Positions 1-12,457 are shown, counted from the stretch's first letter. The stretch is 64,000 bases of DNA from Ochotona curzoniae (GCF_017591425.1 NW_024466218.1:9314001-9378000); one strand, 5' to 3'. Program-made: numbers and translations. The notes: generated by a model from the letters alone, not told the origin.

Positions 1-135
1 AAGTGAGGCATCAAGTGAGAGCTGCTTATCATATCTGCAGAGATAATTGTCCTTTTCTTTCAAGAAAACCTTCTGCATATGTTGATACTCTTGAGCTAAA
101 CATAGATTTTCCACTAGTAACTTCTCTTGCATTTT
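1..135 (-). CDS. Possible internal exon of a coiled-coil protein, cut by the window edge
   Basis: On the minus strand, position 135 follows a good 3' splice site: a pyrimidine-rich stretch ending TTTATCTTACAG, with a branch-point-like CTTAAC about 25 bases upstream. From there one frame stays open for 45 codons to the window edge; the other two close. The peptide begins KMQEKLLVENLCLAQEY and is rich in Lys, Glu, Gln and Leu, as in a coiled coil. I do not recognise the gene. If real, the gene runs right to left and its upstream intron covers the start of this window. A 45-codon open frame has roughly a one in eight chance of arising by accident, so the splice site and composition carry the argument. 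Confidence 0.33.
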
Positions 136-820
136 CTGTAAGATAAATAGATGTATAGTTAAGATAATTTTCATTCATTTAGCAATGCTTATCACTTGAA
201 TCATCTTCATGTATTTTGCTATATATTGTACAAAAAAAAAAAAACCTCACAAAAAAAAAAAAAGAAATAAACAGACACCAATATCCTCCTTAAACATGAG
301 AACTATCTCCAGGCAGACTTTTTCTTTTGAGCCCTGGTGTGTGAATCAGCAGAGCTTGTCTGACATCTTGTCTATGTTTATCCACTGTCCTTTTCTTGAG
401 GTTTCCTCCATCAGGTCCTGGAAGTCTTGGGAACTGCTACCCAGTACTGAGGAGGTCAACGTCCAGCCTCTCGCCTCTTTTCCCTTTCCTTTTACTCTGG
501 TACTCAAACTAAAGGAAGATAGACTAAAATTTGATCTGCAAGGGTTTCAGAGCATTGGCTCACAGAAAACTGTCAAAACACAGAGGGGGAGAAATTGAAA
601 GTCACACCATAGTGATGTCATTTAGACCACCACCCTAGGCTTTATTTGATATTGACCTATTTTAGCTATGCTAAAGGTAGATCTACTTCCCTGAGCATAC
701 TGCACCACCTTCGTCCATGATTAAAAGCAACAGACATTAATAGAGTAGAAATTACTTGGAAAATAAATTCGTATCATTTCTCATCAGAAAATTGGGGATT
801 ATTTATAATATCATTTAACT
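136..820. other. Unique AT-rich DNA, no recognised feature
   Basis: Two short A-runs near 230-265 are the only simple structure. The open frame at 209-598 (plus) has no family resemblance and begins in the A-run; I treat it as chance. If the exon at 1-135 is real, this is intron. Confidence 0.5.
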
Positions 821-871
821 TTTGAAAATATATTTATTTCTGAATTTGGAGGGAGAAAGTAAGAGCGAGCA

Positions 872-919
<48 letters not shown>

Positions 920-1075
920 TTCTCTTCCATTGGTTTGCTCTCCAAAGGCCCGTAGTGATTAGGCTGGCCAACATGAAGCCTGGAGCTATAAGTTCGATCT
1001 AAATCTTCAATGTGAGTGTTAAGAAACCATGCACTTGAACCATCACCTGCTTTCTCCTAGGCTGGAAACTGTACT
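821..1075 (-). repeat. Old C-SINE with expanded (GA)n
   Basis: A reverse-oriented, diverged lagomorph C-SINE. The tail-proximal AT-rich part is followed by a GAGA tract, the 'ccattggtttgctctccaa' block and a 'catgcacttgaaccatcacctgc' block typical of the older subfamily. The GA stretch that is short in the consensus has grown into a microsatellite here. Boundaries are approximate. Confidence 0.6.
875..916. repeat. (GA)21 microsatellite inside the old C-SINE
   Basis: Pure GA dinucleotide for about 42 bases. It grew from the natural GAGAGA region of the SINE, so it arose after insertion and is probably length-polymorphic. Confidence 0.9.
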
Positions 1076-2442
1076 GTAGTTTCCAGCTACCCCAACTGAT
1101 GTCTTAACTGTTGTGCAAAACACATGTCAGTGCCCACGTTATGAATTTAGATGCAAGCCTTCCATTTTGCTCCTGATTCATTGTATAATTCTTTTATGTA
1201 AGACTGTCTATTATTTAAAGAAAAACAGGGAATTTATCAACAGCTATGAATATGTGCAAACATATTAATACTAGAAATTCTTCATGTGCGAATTTATTGT
1301 AAACAAAAAAGATTCATTCAATATATTTTAGGTGTAATGATGAAAGTTTTCAAAAACAAGTATGGATTAATTGTGATAAAGATGATAATGTAACCAAAAT
1401 AACTATTGGGAAGCAAATAATGTCTCCTGAAAAACATGCATTTTTAGTTTAAGTTGCTAAAAATATATATTTTGATATGGCAATGTGTATACAGGAAATG
1501 TAATTCAGCAGAAAAGTAGTCATACAAATATTTCTGTATTTGAGCACTTGAAGAATTATTAAGGGCAGCAAACATATTTCTCCTGAAAGCGTGGTATCCT
1601 TATCGATCCTTAGTGATTAATAATGTGTCATAGCTGTTCTTCATAAAACTGAAATGATAAACTCAGTACTGTTTTAGATGCCCTTGTCTAGTCCTGGCAC
1701 AATAATTTAAAACTTTTGGCTAATTTACTGGACAGAAGTTTCTAAAATCCACAGAATTACATTTGTTAAAAAGAAAATGTTCTATACTGTGTGTACGTCC
1801 TTTTGCTGGAAACACTTTTCAAAAAGATGACAATGTTTTTGTTTTTTAATATCTTAACACTAATATTAAAAGCCAACCCCAAGTGGTTGAGTTGGAATTC
1901 TGAAAATTGTTTTGCTAGGGGCAGGAATTGGAATAATTTTGAGTTGTTTGATGAAATATAAGTACAACTGGCATATAAGGTAGCCTAACAGCCAACTACT
2001 TTTTTTTTTCAAGTCTCAGAAGGTAACTAAAAGGATTTTTAAAAACCCTTCCAAAAATTTTGGTGTTTGCTTTGGTGTTTGTTTTGTTTGATGTATACTA
2101 TAGCTTATTTCAAATACATATATTTAAAATTTTTAGATGATAGCATTTCTTATTTTATATTCTATAGCTTAAAATAGTCATTTTACATGTTGGAAGCATC
2201 CATTTGAAAATTTCTGTGACATAAACTATGGAAGCTATAACTGCCTATTGATCCTAGACTATCTGTTAATAAGATTGATAATAAAGAAAATTTACACAAT
2301 ATCTTCCAACTTTAACAACATCCTGCACACTTTGCAGTAGTTCTTGATCTAAGGTTCATCATTGACTTTCAAAGGCACCCAATACCTTTGAAATTGTATT
2401 TTGTGGGTTACTATGTTAGATGCAAGCAAGAGGAGTTGAGAC
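1076..2442. other. Unique AT-rich DNA, no recognised feature
   Basis: No repeat family, RNA gene or coding frame above chance was recognised. Confidence 0.5.
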
Positions 2443-2452
2443 ACAATTTCTT

Positions 2453-2796
2453 TTTTTTTTATTTTTTTAAAAGATTTATTCTTATTATTTTTTTATTGGA
2501 AAGGCAGATATACAGAGAGGAGAGACAGAGAGGAAGATCTTCCCTCTGATGATTCACTCCCCAAGTGAGCGCAATGGCCGATACTATGCCAATCCGAAGC
2601 CAGGAGCCTCTTCCGGGTCTCCCACGCGGGTGCAGGGTCCCAAACCCTTGGGCTGTCCTCGGCTGCTTTCCCGGGCCACAGGCAGAGAGCTGGATGGGAA
2701 GTGGGACTGGCCGGGATAGAACTGGCGCCCATCTGGGATCCCGGGCGTGCAAGGCAAGGACCTTAACCACTGTGCCACCGCGCCGGGCCCACTGGA
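2453..2796 (-). repeat. Full-length C-SINE, young type, with target-site duplication
   Basis: A near-complete reverse copy. It runs from a T-rich tail (AAAGATTTATT complement of the SINE 3' end) through 'cagagaggaagatcttcc' and the tRNA-like half to the head GCCGGGCCC. The flanks carry a perfect 10-base duplication, ACAATTTCTT, at 2443-2452 and 2797-2806. This shows L1-type target-primed insertion. The antisense open frames over it are read-through of the SINE. Confidence 0.93.
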
Positions 2797-2806
2797 ACAA
2801 TTTCTT

Positions 2807-4112
2807 AAAAACCGAACAAAAGAAGGACCTCCATCAGCAAAAATATTGAAAAATTAAGGCACATGAAGATCCCTAGTTCTGCACTCACCCTAGTACTAAT
2901 TCCATTGTGTTGTACTAGCTTGAAAAGGAAATGATTAAGGAGTAGCTCTCAATATTAGAGGTTACTTTTTAGAACCAGGAACTGTTCCAAGATGACAACA
3001 TTTACTGAATTTTTTCCTGGTAAGAACTGCCTGAAATGTTATATTACTGTTATTTTATAGAGAAAGAAGGAAAGACAAAAGTATGTCAGGTGAGTCAAAT
3101 TGCATCTTCCAAAAATAGCTCCAGCAGTAGTTTCAGTCTCACATGGTTATTCAAAATTCTCCCTACTGCAAATGCAATCTATTTCTTCCTTCCTTCATCT
3201 TAAGACTGTGGGCTGTATGGTATGAGTGGTGTTGTGATTTACCAGGCTAGCTTACAAACCGCACAGCATCTCAGCTTCTGTCTGACATTCTCTGAAGGGA
3301 AAGGGGAATTCACTTTTGAAACAAACCACCAAGATACACCTATACACCTATGAGGCCATATGTAAGATTTATGGCAAATACTAGCATATTGAACTAATAT
3401 ATTAATAAAAGGGGATCTTTGCATTTACATGTGAGAAGTATACCACACTAGTATGTTAACAATTACACAAGCTTGCACGTACATCACATTGAAAATGATT
3501 CTTAGATCATAAGTTTATTTTGAAAATCAAATCTCAGTGAACAGAACTGTAATTGAATGAATCAGCTGACAATGAATTAAGACCTTAACTTTCACATCAT
3601 TCAGCTGATAGTCCTGAAGGTGTCAGACACAATCTACCCTTACGTGTCCTGCCCAAGGTTCTGACACATGGAATCATGATCATTACAACTATTTTATCTA
3701 ATGAAGTGTGGGATGGTTTATTATTCTAATCATAGGAACTGAAACACCACATATCTATCCAAAGTTTAGTAACTCTTAAGGGCAGGAACTGTGCTTTGTA
3801 TCCAGGCCAACAGGTCCCAGATCCCACCATATCCTTTCCATTTCTGAATTCTTACTTCTTAAACACTAGGTAATACCATCTTCATAATCCCTACAACGCT
3901 TAACAATCAAGTCAAATTATTGATTTCCCCTTGTTCTAAGATCATTTCCACAAACAAACTGCCTTATATCATTTGGCTAACTCAATCCTTGCTAGCATAG
4001 ATAAATGGGTTGCTAGAGGAGACTCCTTATACACTACTCTGTATTGTATGTCAATAATGGACATACTGGGTTCGTATTATAAGCCTACTAAGTTTTTTTT
4101 TCATCTATATAG
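2807..4112. other. Mostly unique DNA
   Basis: No gene recognised. A short stretch near 3779-3815 (aagggcaggaactgtgctttgtat) resembles the common L2/MIR-type 'gagggcagggactgtgtct' motif, but it is too short to classify. Confidence 0.4.
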
Positions 4113-4121
4113 TTCCATATT

Positions 4122-4467
4122 GTTTTTGCTTTTCTTAAGGGTTTATTTATTTTTATTGGAAAGGCAAAGCCACAGAGAGAAGGAGAGACCCAGAGGCAGA
4201 TCCTCTGTCTACTGGCTCACCCTCCAAGTTTGCCACAACAGCCAGAGCCAACCTGATCTGAAGCCAAGAGCCAGGAGCTTCCTTCAGGTCTTCCACATGG
4301 GTGCAGGGTCCCAAGACTTTGGACCATCCTCCATTGCCTTCCCAGACCACAAGCAAGAAGCTGGATAGGCAGTAGAGCAATTGGGATATGAACTGACACC
4401 CACAGGGGATCCCAAAGGCTCGCAAGGTGAGTATTTAATGACTGAGCCATCACACTGGGCCTAATCA
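4122..4467 (-). repeat. C-SINE, moderately diverged, with target-site duplication
   Basis: A reverse-oriented C-SINE from the tail near 4135 to the head 'cacactgggcc' near 4460. A 9-base duplication, TTCCATATT, flanks it at 4113-4121 and 4468-4476. Divergence is greater than in the copies at 2453 and 11162, so it is an older insertion. The 131-codon frame at 3973-4368 runs through it and is not a gene. Confidence 0.9.
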
Positions 4468-4476
4468 TTCCATATT

Positions 4477-7140
4477 CTAAAAGATTATGAAGCTGTATGC
4501 ACACACTGGTAAGGCCAGCACCTGGCTCTTCTCAGCTGAGGCCTACACAGTTCTGATCTAGGTTTGGATGTGAGAAGTAGTTATCTATTGAGACATGTGG
4601 AGGTCTAAGGAGAGACTCTTATCATGGAAAGAGCTTAAATCCATGTGAACTTGTTTTTCAAAATTTAATAGCAAATGAAATTGCAGCTTAAAAAATTTGA
4701 TGAACACATTGTAGAGAGGAAGGTATGATTAAAATATTTGTGATGTCAGAACATCTATGTAATTTATCACAAATCTTATTGTTAATAGTCATCACAGAAG
4801 TCTATGATTAAGTTTTCAGTGATGAGTCACTTATTTGTACTCAATTTTTCTTAATGTAGGCATTTGGGTCCAGTTCACCAGGCAGAAGGGCAGACCCTTC
4901 TTCCAAATATTCATTATAAGGCAGTTGTCACCTTCTGACCTAGTTGTAATCCTAACACTCCTGTCTTGATGTAATTATCTGCTGCTGTCTCAGCTGATCT
5001 CCTGATGATCTGTCATCTCCCGATTCTTGGTTATTAATTGCTATTCCTGACAGCTCCTTGATACCTTGCATTGTACCAGGGTGGGGCTGGCTGTTTTTGC
5101 CATGTATCTGCTCTTTAGTCTGCTCCACACTCATCGTAGTCCCATGATTGCAAGAAAATCGATTTCCTGCCAGAACCACCAGAAAACAAAACTTGTATTG
5201 CTGGTATTTATTGATCAATTTTACTCCAGAGCATCCTCACATGCAGCTCTTCATTTATGTGTTCATTTGTTCAATCATTTGTTCTGCAAATCCAAGTTAA
5301 GTTTAGCTTGATGGCCAACCCCCCGGGGGGCGGGGCAGGGGTAAAAGAAAGGGGAAGATGCAATTTCTGTGTACCAAGAATCACAGGCCAGAATGGGAGC
5401 AGGAAGCAGTGAAAGTAAGTCTATTCAATATACGGTGGGATCGATTCTCTAAGGTGGAGAGGCAGGATCAGAAAGGGCTTCATTGAAGAAATGACCAGTG
5501 ACCTGAATCCTACGAGTCATTTTACTTTGCAGAAGTCAGAGCTTTTCTGTCACATGGGCCAGTATGCATGAGAACAAATACAGCAGGGTCATAGAGTCAA
5601 GAGAAATGCTTTCTTGACCTCTTTAGAACTAGTAGATTGCCATTACTAATTAATTAAAGACTAAAAGATCCCTTGACTTAACAATCAAGTGTCACATGGA
5701 ATGGTAACTAATGCTTAGTTCAAGCACCAGTGTTTCAGCAGCATGTCACCCTGGATTATACCACCGATCCCATAAAACTAAACGCCATGGTCATCACCTA
5801 GGCCTTTCTCACATCTGTGCCTGATAATTTGATGTCATTATAGCATGCATGAGTACTAAGATTCACAGGCATTAGCATGACAGCATAAAAATGCTTAAAA
5901 GACATGCTAATTCTCTAACATTAGAGAGGATATGCAGAAAATGTGTACTAGGTATATCACCTACTGTTGACATAGAGGCATCTTAATATTGCTGTTTCCA
6001 CAAAATCCATACAACAATTACTACAGAAAGCAAGGGTTCTCCCCTGTGTTTCCAAGGAGTGAGTTTGCAAGAATGATATGTGTCGATATCCTGAAGCCTC
6101 AGAGGAGCAAATAATGGTTTTAACTCTCGTAGGAACCACTTCCTTGTCTGTGCTGCCATGGAAACAAGTCTCTTGTCCAACACAAGTTTTCCTATAATTA
6201 CTCTTAAAAGAACATTCCTGATTTGTAAATGGACAAAACAGTCCTCTGAACCAAGGCTGTTACATGCTTCAAACTCTACATATGATCATGCATGACAAAA
6301 TGCTCTCCATTTACTCTATTACGGAGCAGCTGCATACTGAGGGAGACCTAACAGCTCCTAAATGGCACTGCCACACAAAAGCCAGTCCTGTTCCAGCTGA
6401 CAAGAGTCCCCCACCAAGAGCACAGGGCAAGGCCTTCTTTAGCCCTTCCCCCTTTAGCCCTTCCTACTCATCTACAGGTACAGGATGCCTTATCTTAGCT
6501 CCCCTGACCGGGTTACAAACATAGTGACTGCATTGGTTTATCAGAAGTTTGCTAGTAGACATTACAGCATTACCTTTCTGAACTCAGAAGATATTTTGCT
6601 GAAAATTTCTGAATTCTTTGAATCTCTTGTTCCTTTTTGTGACCTGATCATGGCACATATTTGATCAGGAATTGTTGATAGCAGAAGAAAAAAATGCACA
6701 ATTTCAGAGAGAAGGGATTTTCAATCACATAAGGAAATTGTTGCATTCACAAAGATACACTGTAAATAAAACAGAGAGGCTGTGTCCAGAGCCTGATAGT
6801 AGCTGAGATATCATTTATATCAGATTTATGCAGCTATTTCAGGCACAAGTCTCTATATGTGGTCTTGGGAGGGAAAAAATCTAGCTCAGAAATATAGGTT
6901 CCTATAAAATACTGAACAGCACTTGCTTAATGTTGGTGTGTGTTTCAAAAGAACAGTTATTTCCATTTTGGCTGTAGTATTCATTCTGTAACTAAAAGTG
7001 ACTAAGAAAATTCCACACAAATGATATGCAGATTAGCCATGAAATTTCCACTTGGTTCTGTTTTCTTCAATATAATACTATACTAATTTAAAAGTGTTTT
7101 GTATAGAGGTCTATACTGTAGGATAGAGGGTTAATCTGTT
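4477..7140. other. Unique DNA with one G-rich spot
   Basis: No coding or RNA gene recognised. The block at 5440-5600 (feature words such as 'agggcttcattgaagaaatgacc') resembles part of an ancient L2/MER-type element but is not clear enough to name. A G-run cluster sits at 5325-5354. The open frames at 5957-6183 and 6264-6524 show no recognisable family features. Confidence 0.4.
5325..5354 (+). other. G-quadruplex-like G-run cluster
   Basis: Four G-runs (5325-5330, 5332-5335, 5338-5341, 5351-5354), preceded by a C-run that makes a short palindrome CCCCCCGGGGGG. This meets the simple four-run rule with one longer loop. Function unknown. Confidence 0.5.
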
Positions 7141-7420
7141 TTCTGGGATGCCAGCATCCCCGAAGGGCACTGCGCATGGCCCAGCTGCTCTACTCCCAAT
7201 CTGGCTACCTGTTAGTACCTTGGGAAAGCAACAGAAGATTGTTCAAGTGGTTGGGTCCCTGCCACCCATGTGAAACATCCAGATGAATTTTCTGGTTTCA
7301 GCCTAGCCCAGTTTGCACCTTGTGGCCATTTGTGTACGGAACCAGCAGAATGGAAGTTCTCTTGCTCTTTCCTTCTCAACTTTCTCTCTTTCATAATTAC
7401 ATCTTTATATTTTTTTATAA
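7141..7420 (+). repeat. Old C-SINE
   Basis: A diverged plus-strand copy. Recognisable blocks are 'ccagctgctctactcccaatctggctacc', 'ttgggaaagcaacagaag', 'gggtccctgccacccatgtg' and 'aaccagcagaatggaag', followed by a T/A-rich tail. No target-site duplication seen. Confidence 0.7.
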
Positions 7421-9177
7421 ATGCTCACTGAAAAAATACATAATCAGAATGCTAAAAAAAATTGATGCTATCAAAAGTATGTCTTCAATGTATAAAGTAC
7501 AAGATTTAAATGATTACATTTCATAAAATAGATAGTAATGTTTAGAATTATCCCTGATACATGATTTGTCTTTGGCTATAGTCACAATAAGAGTAATTTT
7601 CCTATGTGTGTTATTAAACAAACTTCCCATTTCAATCATAGAAATATTTTTAATATTAGTAATGTTTTCCTTGGATATAGTTTAAGATAATAAAATACAA
7701 GTATATTTGCATCTTATTAGTTTGTTAAATATTCCTATGCATTGCTGTAATTTAATTACATCTTAAGTCAATAGTTCCAAATGTTCTGCTACTCTGTTCA
7801 TGATATCAAGTGAAAGACTGTACAACCATTTTCTTTCCATGTATGTCCTCTTGATATGAATAGTTTAAGATTTAGAAAGGTTTCCTATTTACTCACATTT
7901 TAATGATATACATTTCTACTTCACTGGTGGAAAAGGCTGATCAGTCACAGAAAGGTCAGTTAACACTAAATAGACCCTTTCTTTATGTAATTACAAAGAA
8001 TAATATCTTTGTGCTGATGGCACTGCACATCGAGTGGGTGATGCAGAGAATTAATGTGCTGCCTTGTTGGCCCATGGGATACAGATTCCAATACAATAAC
8101 CACAACTTATTCTAATTATGCAGCTTTAAAAGGTCATCAGCAAAAAGAGTTAGAGAATTATCAACTAACTTTATCATAAAGTAATAATGTACTATATTAA
8201 TGCAGAAACCATAAGAACAGTACCCAGAAACTTTGTTCCAAAGAGTAAAAACTGACCTAAGATTCCAGGGATATATTATAGCAAAAATGGAATAAACTCT
8301 TTGAAGAATTAAAATATAGCTATTTTTTGCTGGACATTAATGTAGGATAGCCTGAAATCAGATTTACAGGAAATGTTTCATTTTACAAATGTTTTATTAT
8401 TTAATGTCAATGCCATTTTTAATCTATTTCATAATGGAACTTAAGCATTCTTTGAAAAAAAAAACCTATGTTAGAAAATCATTTATGATTATATTATATG
8501 GAAAAACCACTGATGGATATACAAGGTAGAAAATTAAAGCTCATATTCAGATCCACTCATCTTTCTCCCCAAAGACAGCATCAAATATTTGGTGCAAGTT
8601 ATAGATGAATAGAAATTTTTATAAAGTTCCTACATTGACAATGAGAAAAGAGGACAAAGAAGTTAATTTTTGTCCAAGACTGCACATGAAAAGAGCAGCA
8701 ACAAGGTTTTGATTAGCTGACTTCAGTAAAACACCATTTTTAGATCTACCTCAATTCTGAATGTTTGAGCTTAGTTACGGGGAGCTTGACATTTTATATT
8801 GATATGAATGGATGCTCTGAGTACCCTAAAGACTTATCAGTCTTTCAGAACAGACTGGATATTGAGGGAAAATATCTCTAATATCAAAAGAAAGGAGCGG
8901 GGGAAAGGAGGCAGGTATAGATTGTTAACTAATGCCCAGTTCCCAGCACCTGTGTAGCATAGGGTTTTGGATCTGTTGACTCAAATGTACCAGGAATAAG
9001 TAGTATAGTAAATAACTTGCTACACAACAACATCCTCAGGACAGATTTATTACTATTATTGTGATTGTCCATCTGATGGACTTGCTCACCTTGGAGCACA
9101 GTGCATGTTTTGCGAAGTATTTCAGGCAGTGATAAGACCTAAAGTACTTAAGCCAATTTTCTGAAGATACAATCAAC
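7421..9177. other. Unique AT-rich DNA, no recognised feature
   Basis: I see no gene or named repeat. The 70-codon frame at 7903-8115 has no family resemblance. Confidence 0.45.
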
Positions 9178-9595
9178 AGTTCATATCCACAGTTTCCATG
9201 TACACAGGATTCAACCAGCTGTGGATTAAAAATGTTTGGAAAAAATTATGTTTCCTAAATATGTGGACTTTTGTTGTCACAATTTCCTAAGCGTTAGAGT
9301 TAAATTACTACTTTCATAGGAGTCATACCACACAGAGCGCTTCAACAAATCCATGAAAAATGAAATTGAAAGCTGTTTATTTTACAGAAAAACATTTTAA
9401 AAATCTTTACATAGGTGTTTTGTCTCATAACAAAATGTTTTCCAAAAGCTTGTTGTGGTCTCTTTATATGAGATTTTAATTATTATAAGGTATCTAGAGA
9501 TGACTGAAAGCATTTGGATCATATGTGTAGATTAGGTAGCAATATGATCCCATTTTATGTGAGGGAATTGAGATCTGTGAACATTGCTGACTACT
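9178..9595. mobile_element. Tigger-like non-autonomous DNA transposon, interrupted
   Basis: The two outer parts (about 9178-9330 and 9470-9595) match the widespread Tigger-type non-autonomous element of eutherians. The left part has 'ggattcaaccagctgtggattaaaaatgtttgg'-like sequence. The right part has the 'attataaggtatctagagatgac' and 'cattttatgtgagggaattgagatc' blocks in the expected order. The middle is replaced by a palindromic mariner-like element. Family name and boundaries come from memory of the consensus. Confidence 0.65.
9337..9463. mobile_element. Palindromic mariner-like element nested in the Tigger-like copy
   Basis: Near-palindromic: the left end reads 'cttcaacaaatccatgaaaaatg' and the right end 'aaatgttttccaaaagcttg', roughly its reverse complement. 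It matches the common 'cttcaaaaagttcatgga' palindrome also seen here at 29427 and 46218. It splits the Tigger-like element, so it jumped later. Confidence 0.55.
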
Positions 9596-9696
9596 GAGGT
9601 CTTGAAATCAGTCCCCTTCAGGTAATGCAAGGACTGCACTTGGGATATATTTACTCTCTAAAATAATAATCCCAGAATTCCAGAATGGATTTTTTC

Positions 9697-9912
9697 CTGG
9701 CTGGAGATCAGAAAACTGTAGCTCCCCAGTCAGATCCAACCCACTGTCTACTTATATAGATTTTATTGAAACACCATCACTCCTGTTTGTTCATGTATTA
9801 CTTATGACTGCTTTGGATCTAGAGTGACAGAGTTACACAGTTGCCATAGATACAAAATAGACTTCAGGATCCAAACCATTTTTCTACTGTCCATTTTTCT
9901 ACAGAGTTCATG
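9697..9912. mobile_element. Ancient hAT-type non-autonomous DNA transposon remnant
   Basis: Resembles the eutherian hAT MITE in which 'gccacactcattc.tttacgtattg' and 'tggctgcttt' blocks follow 'aaagttttattggaacac'. Here they appear as 'agattttattgaaacaccatcac', 'gttcatgtattacttatgactgcttt' and 'gagttacacagttgccatag'. No intact terminal repeats. The exact family was not determined. Confidence 0.55.
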
Positions 9913-11145
9913 GAGTCATTGCTCTAGCTTGTGAATATATTAGTACTGTAAGCAACCAAATTTTCATTTAGACCTCTAATTCTAGAAGCACACAGACTGT
10001 GCTTATGCCAACATATAAATAAAACAACCACAGAGCATTTAAAAAAAATTCAGCAGAGGTTTGCTCTAAGCCAAGACATCCAATCAACTAAAGCTTGAAT
10101 GGGTTGCCAAGTTCTTAGAGTGAGATATTTGTGAGCTGTTTATTACTCAGTACAGGGGACTCAATTGGAGAATGTTTGCTGAACTCTTAAGGAACCATCA
10201 ATAACACCCCAATACATTTACCCTGTGCATTCTTTCAATATTTATGAATCATCTAAGCTTTGTATATACAAACTTTCTACATAGAAACTAATGATCTGCT
10301 CATGATGGACCTACTCTTAGAATTCGGGTTAGAATTCGGGTAACCCAGACGGTTGTCAAGGTTAAGTTTGATTTGTTTTCAGGCCAAATTTATTTATGGA
10401 ACAGCCGAGTTAAATATGGTTGCCTTCTGCCATACAAGGCAGTGATTAGAAGGGTGATTAGATGAAATGTATTTGAAATATATTATAGTGACATCAAGTG
10501 CCCTTAAATGCAGGGGTTACTGAACAAGACAGAAACGGCCAAAAATATGACAGTTTTGGGGGGCAGTACCATAAGGCAATAGGATAAAAACTAGGCTTAG
10601 GAACAAAGGAAAGAGGAAACAAGAGTTTATATATAGATTATACATAAGTACATGTGATCAAAGTGACACTATACTCTGTTCAAATGATTTAGTGGATGCA
10701 AGCACCTCACTGTTACATGGCATTAAGATAACCTATAAAACTTCTGAAGTAGGGTAAAATAAAGGACTCTTGTTCTGCAACAATAGGTTCCCTTGGGATC
10801 ATGACCATATGATCTGTTCTAGCGACCATTCATGGCCAGAACAACAAAAATTCTTCATTTTAATTAGCTACCAAATTTATGACTGTTTCTGCCCTCTTTT
10901 TCTTTCATCATTGCCTTTCTTCAGTTTCTGATTTATTTTCACTTACATTTCCTGGTTTTTTTCCCCTCTTGCTTCACCTTTAATATCCTTCCAGGTACAA
11001 ACTATGCACCTATCTAGAGTCCTCTGTTTTATCTTACCATTTCCTGGAGACATCATTGTCCTTTCCCATCATTTCTTTACTTCTTTTTCCCAAGTTTCAT
11101 ATTCCTTTGTACAGCATGGTTTGGAAATTGATATATAAAATTGTT
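9913..11145. other. Unique DNA with a small tandem repeat
   Basis: The only structure noticed is a 12-base unit TTAGAATTCGGG present twice in tandem at 10317-10340. No gene recognised. Confidence 0.45.
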
Positions 11146-11161
11146 AAAAGTATCTGGAAAA

Positions 11162-11491
11162 GGGCCCGGCGCGGTGGCGCAAGTGGTTAAAGGTCCTCGC
11201 CTTGCACGCCCGGGATCCCATATGGGCGCCGGTTCTAATCCCGGCAGCCCCGCTTCCCTTCCAGCTCCCTGCCTGTGGCCTGGGAAAGCAGTCGAGGACG
11301 GCCCAAAGCTTTGGGACCCTGCACCCGCGTGGGAGACCCGGAAGAGGCTCCTGGCTTTGGATCGGCATAGTATCGGCCCGTTGCGCTCACTTGGGGAGTG
11401 AATCATCGGACGGAAGATCTTCCTCTCTGTCTCTCCTCTCTGTATATCCGCCTTTCCAATGAAAAAATAATAAAAATAAATCTTTAAAAAA
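11162..11491 (+). repeat. Youngest-looking full-length C-SINE, long perfect target-site duplication
   Basis: A complete plus-strand copy, GGGCCCGGCGCGGTGGCGC to AAATAAATCTTT plus A-tail. The tRNA-derived head keeps A-box-like (TGGCGCAAGTGG) and B-box-like (GGTTCTAATCC, 11231-11241) pol III promoter elements. A 16-base direct repeat, AAAAGTATCTGGAAAA, flanks it at 11146-11161 and 11492-11507 (the leading As overlap the tail). Many CpGs survive, so it is recent. The 158-codon antisense frame at 11077-11553 and three others over it are SINE read-through. Confidence 0.96.
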
Positions 11492-11507
11492 AAAAGTATC
11501 TGGAAAA

Positions 11508-12419
11508 TACTGAATAATATGCTAATTTTGCCCTTGAAAATAAAGCATTTCATGAAAATCTAGTGCAATGGTAGGAAGGGGGAGTGATATTGATCATGCA
11601 AGTCATTGTATGATTGCCTCTTTTTTTGACATTGGCCAGGCACTAATTTGGATGGTTGAGGTAATAAATAGATCGAACTGAAGATTTTTAGTCTACCTGG
11701 AAATGTTAGAGATCATTATTCTTCTATATCAATATGACATTACAGTCTAACAGAGAAATGTAAAAGTATGAATGAAACACGTTTAAAGTTGAATGTATAA
11801 TAAATACGATTACATTTTTATATATAGACATATGCAAGTACTATTTTTATTTAGTCTTTTGACTGAAATGAGAACTAGTGACTGAAAAAGAAACAGAACA
11901 AATTGGTATGTATCTTCTTAGGAAAGTTATAAGACATAGAAGCAATTAAATTGGCATTTATGAAGATGGCAAGGTATTTGTTAAGAAGTAAATATAAATT
12001 GAGTGACAGTAAATTTTGTGCAGTTACATTGGTGGGTGGTAAGATATGTAAATAGCAGCATCAACTTTTCCTGAAAAAATGACAGTAGATGAGACATACT
12101 CATAATACTGTAGTATGCCTAACAAATTGAAATTGCAATGTTTCATCACAGTTAACATAATCCTATTGGCTTCTGTGACTACCTGTACATTTTGTGAGAC
12201 ATGATCTTGTTGTCCTTATGGTTGGTAGATAGCAGAAGCTCTGCAAACATAGTTGAATTACAGATTAACAAAAGGGCATTGCACTCATGCTTTCATAAGC
12301 TAAGAGGTACCTTTCCAGATAAGTTGGCTGACTAACTGCTAATGGTTTTCACTTTTCTGAGTATTCAATCAGCCAAATGGACTTTTCTGAATAGAGGATG
12401 TGAATACCATTGCAGCACT

Positions 12420-12457
<38 letters not shown>

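Noticed and set aside
10317..10340. Telomere-like TTAG/GGGTTA repeats
   Set aside because: Only two copies of a 12-base unit; not a telomeric array.
11162..11260. tRNA gene inside the C-SINE head
   Set aside because: Box A and B-like motifs come from the SINE's tRNA ancestry; there is no complete cloverleaf and the same head occurs in many copies.
11077..11553. 158-codon open frame on the minus strand, with others nested on both strands
   Set aside because: It is translation across a young C-SINE; the same Pro/Gly/Arg-rich peptide pattern recurs at 2459, 21520, 38683 and 58273, all C-SINEs.
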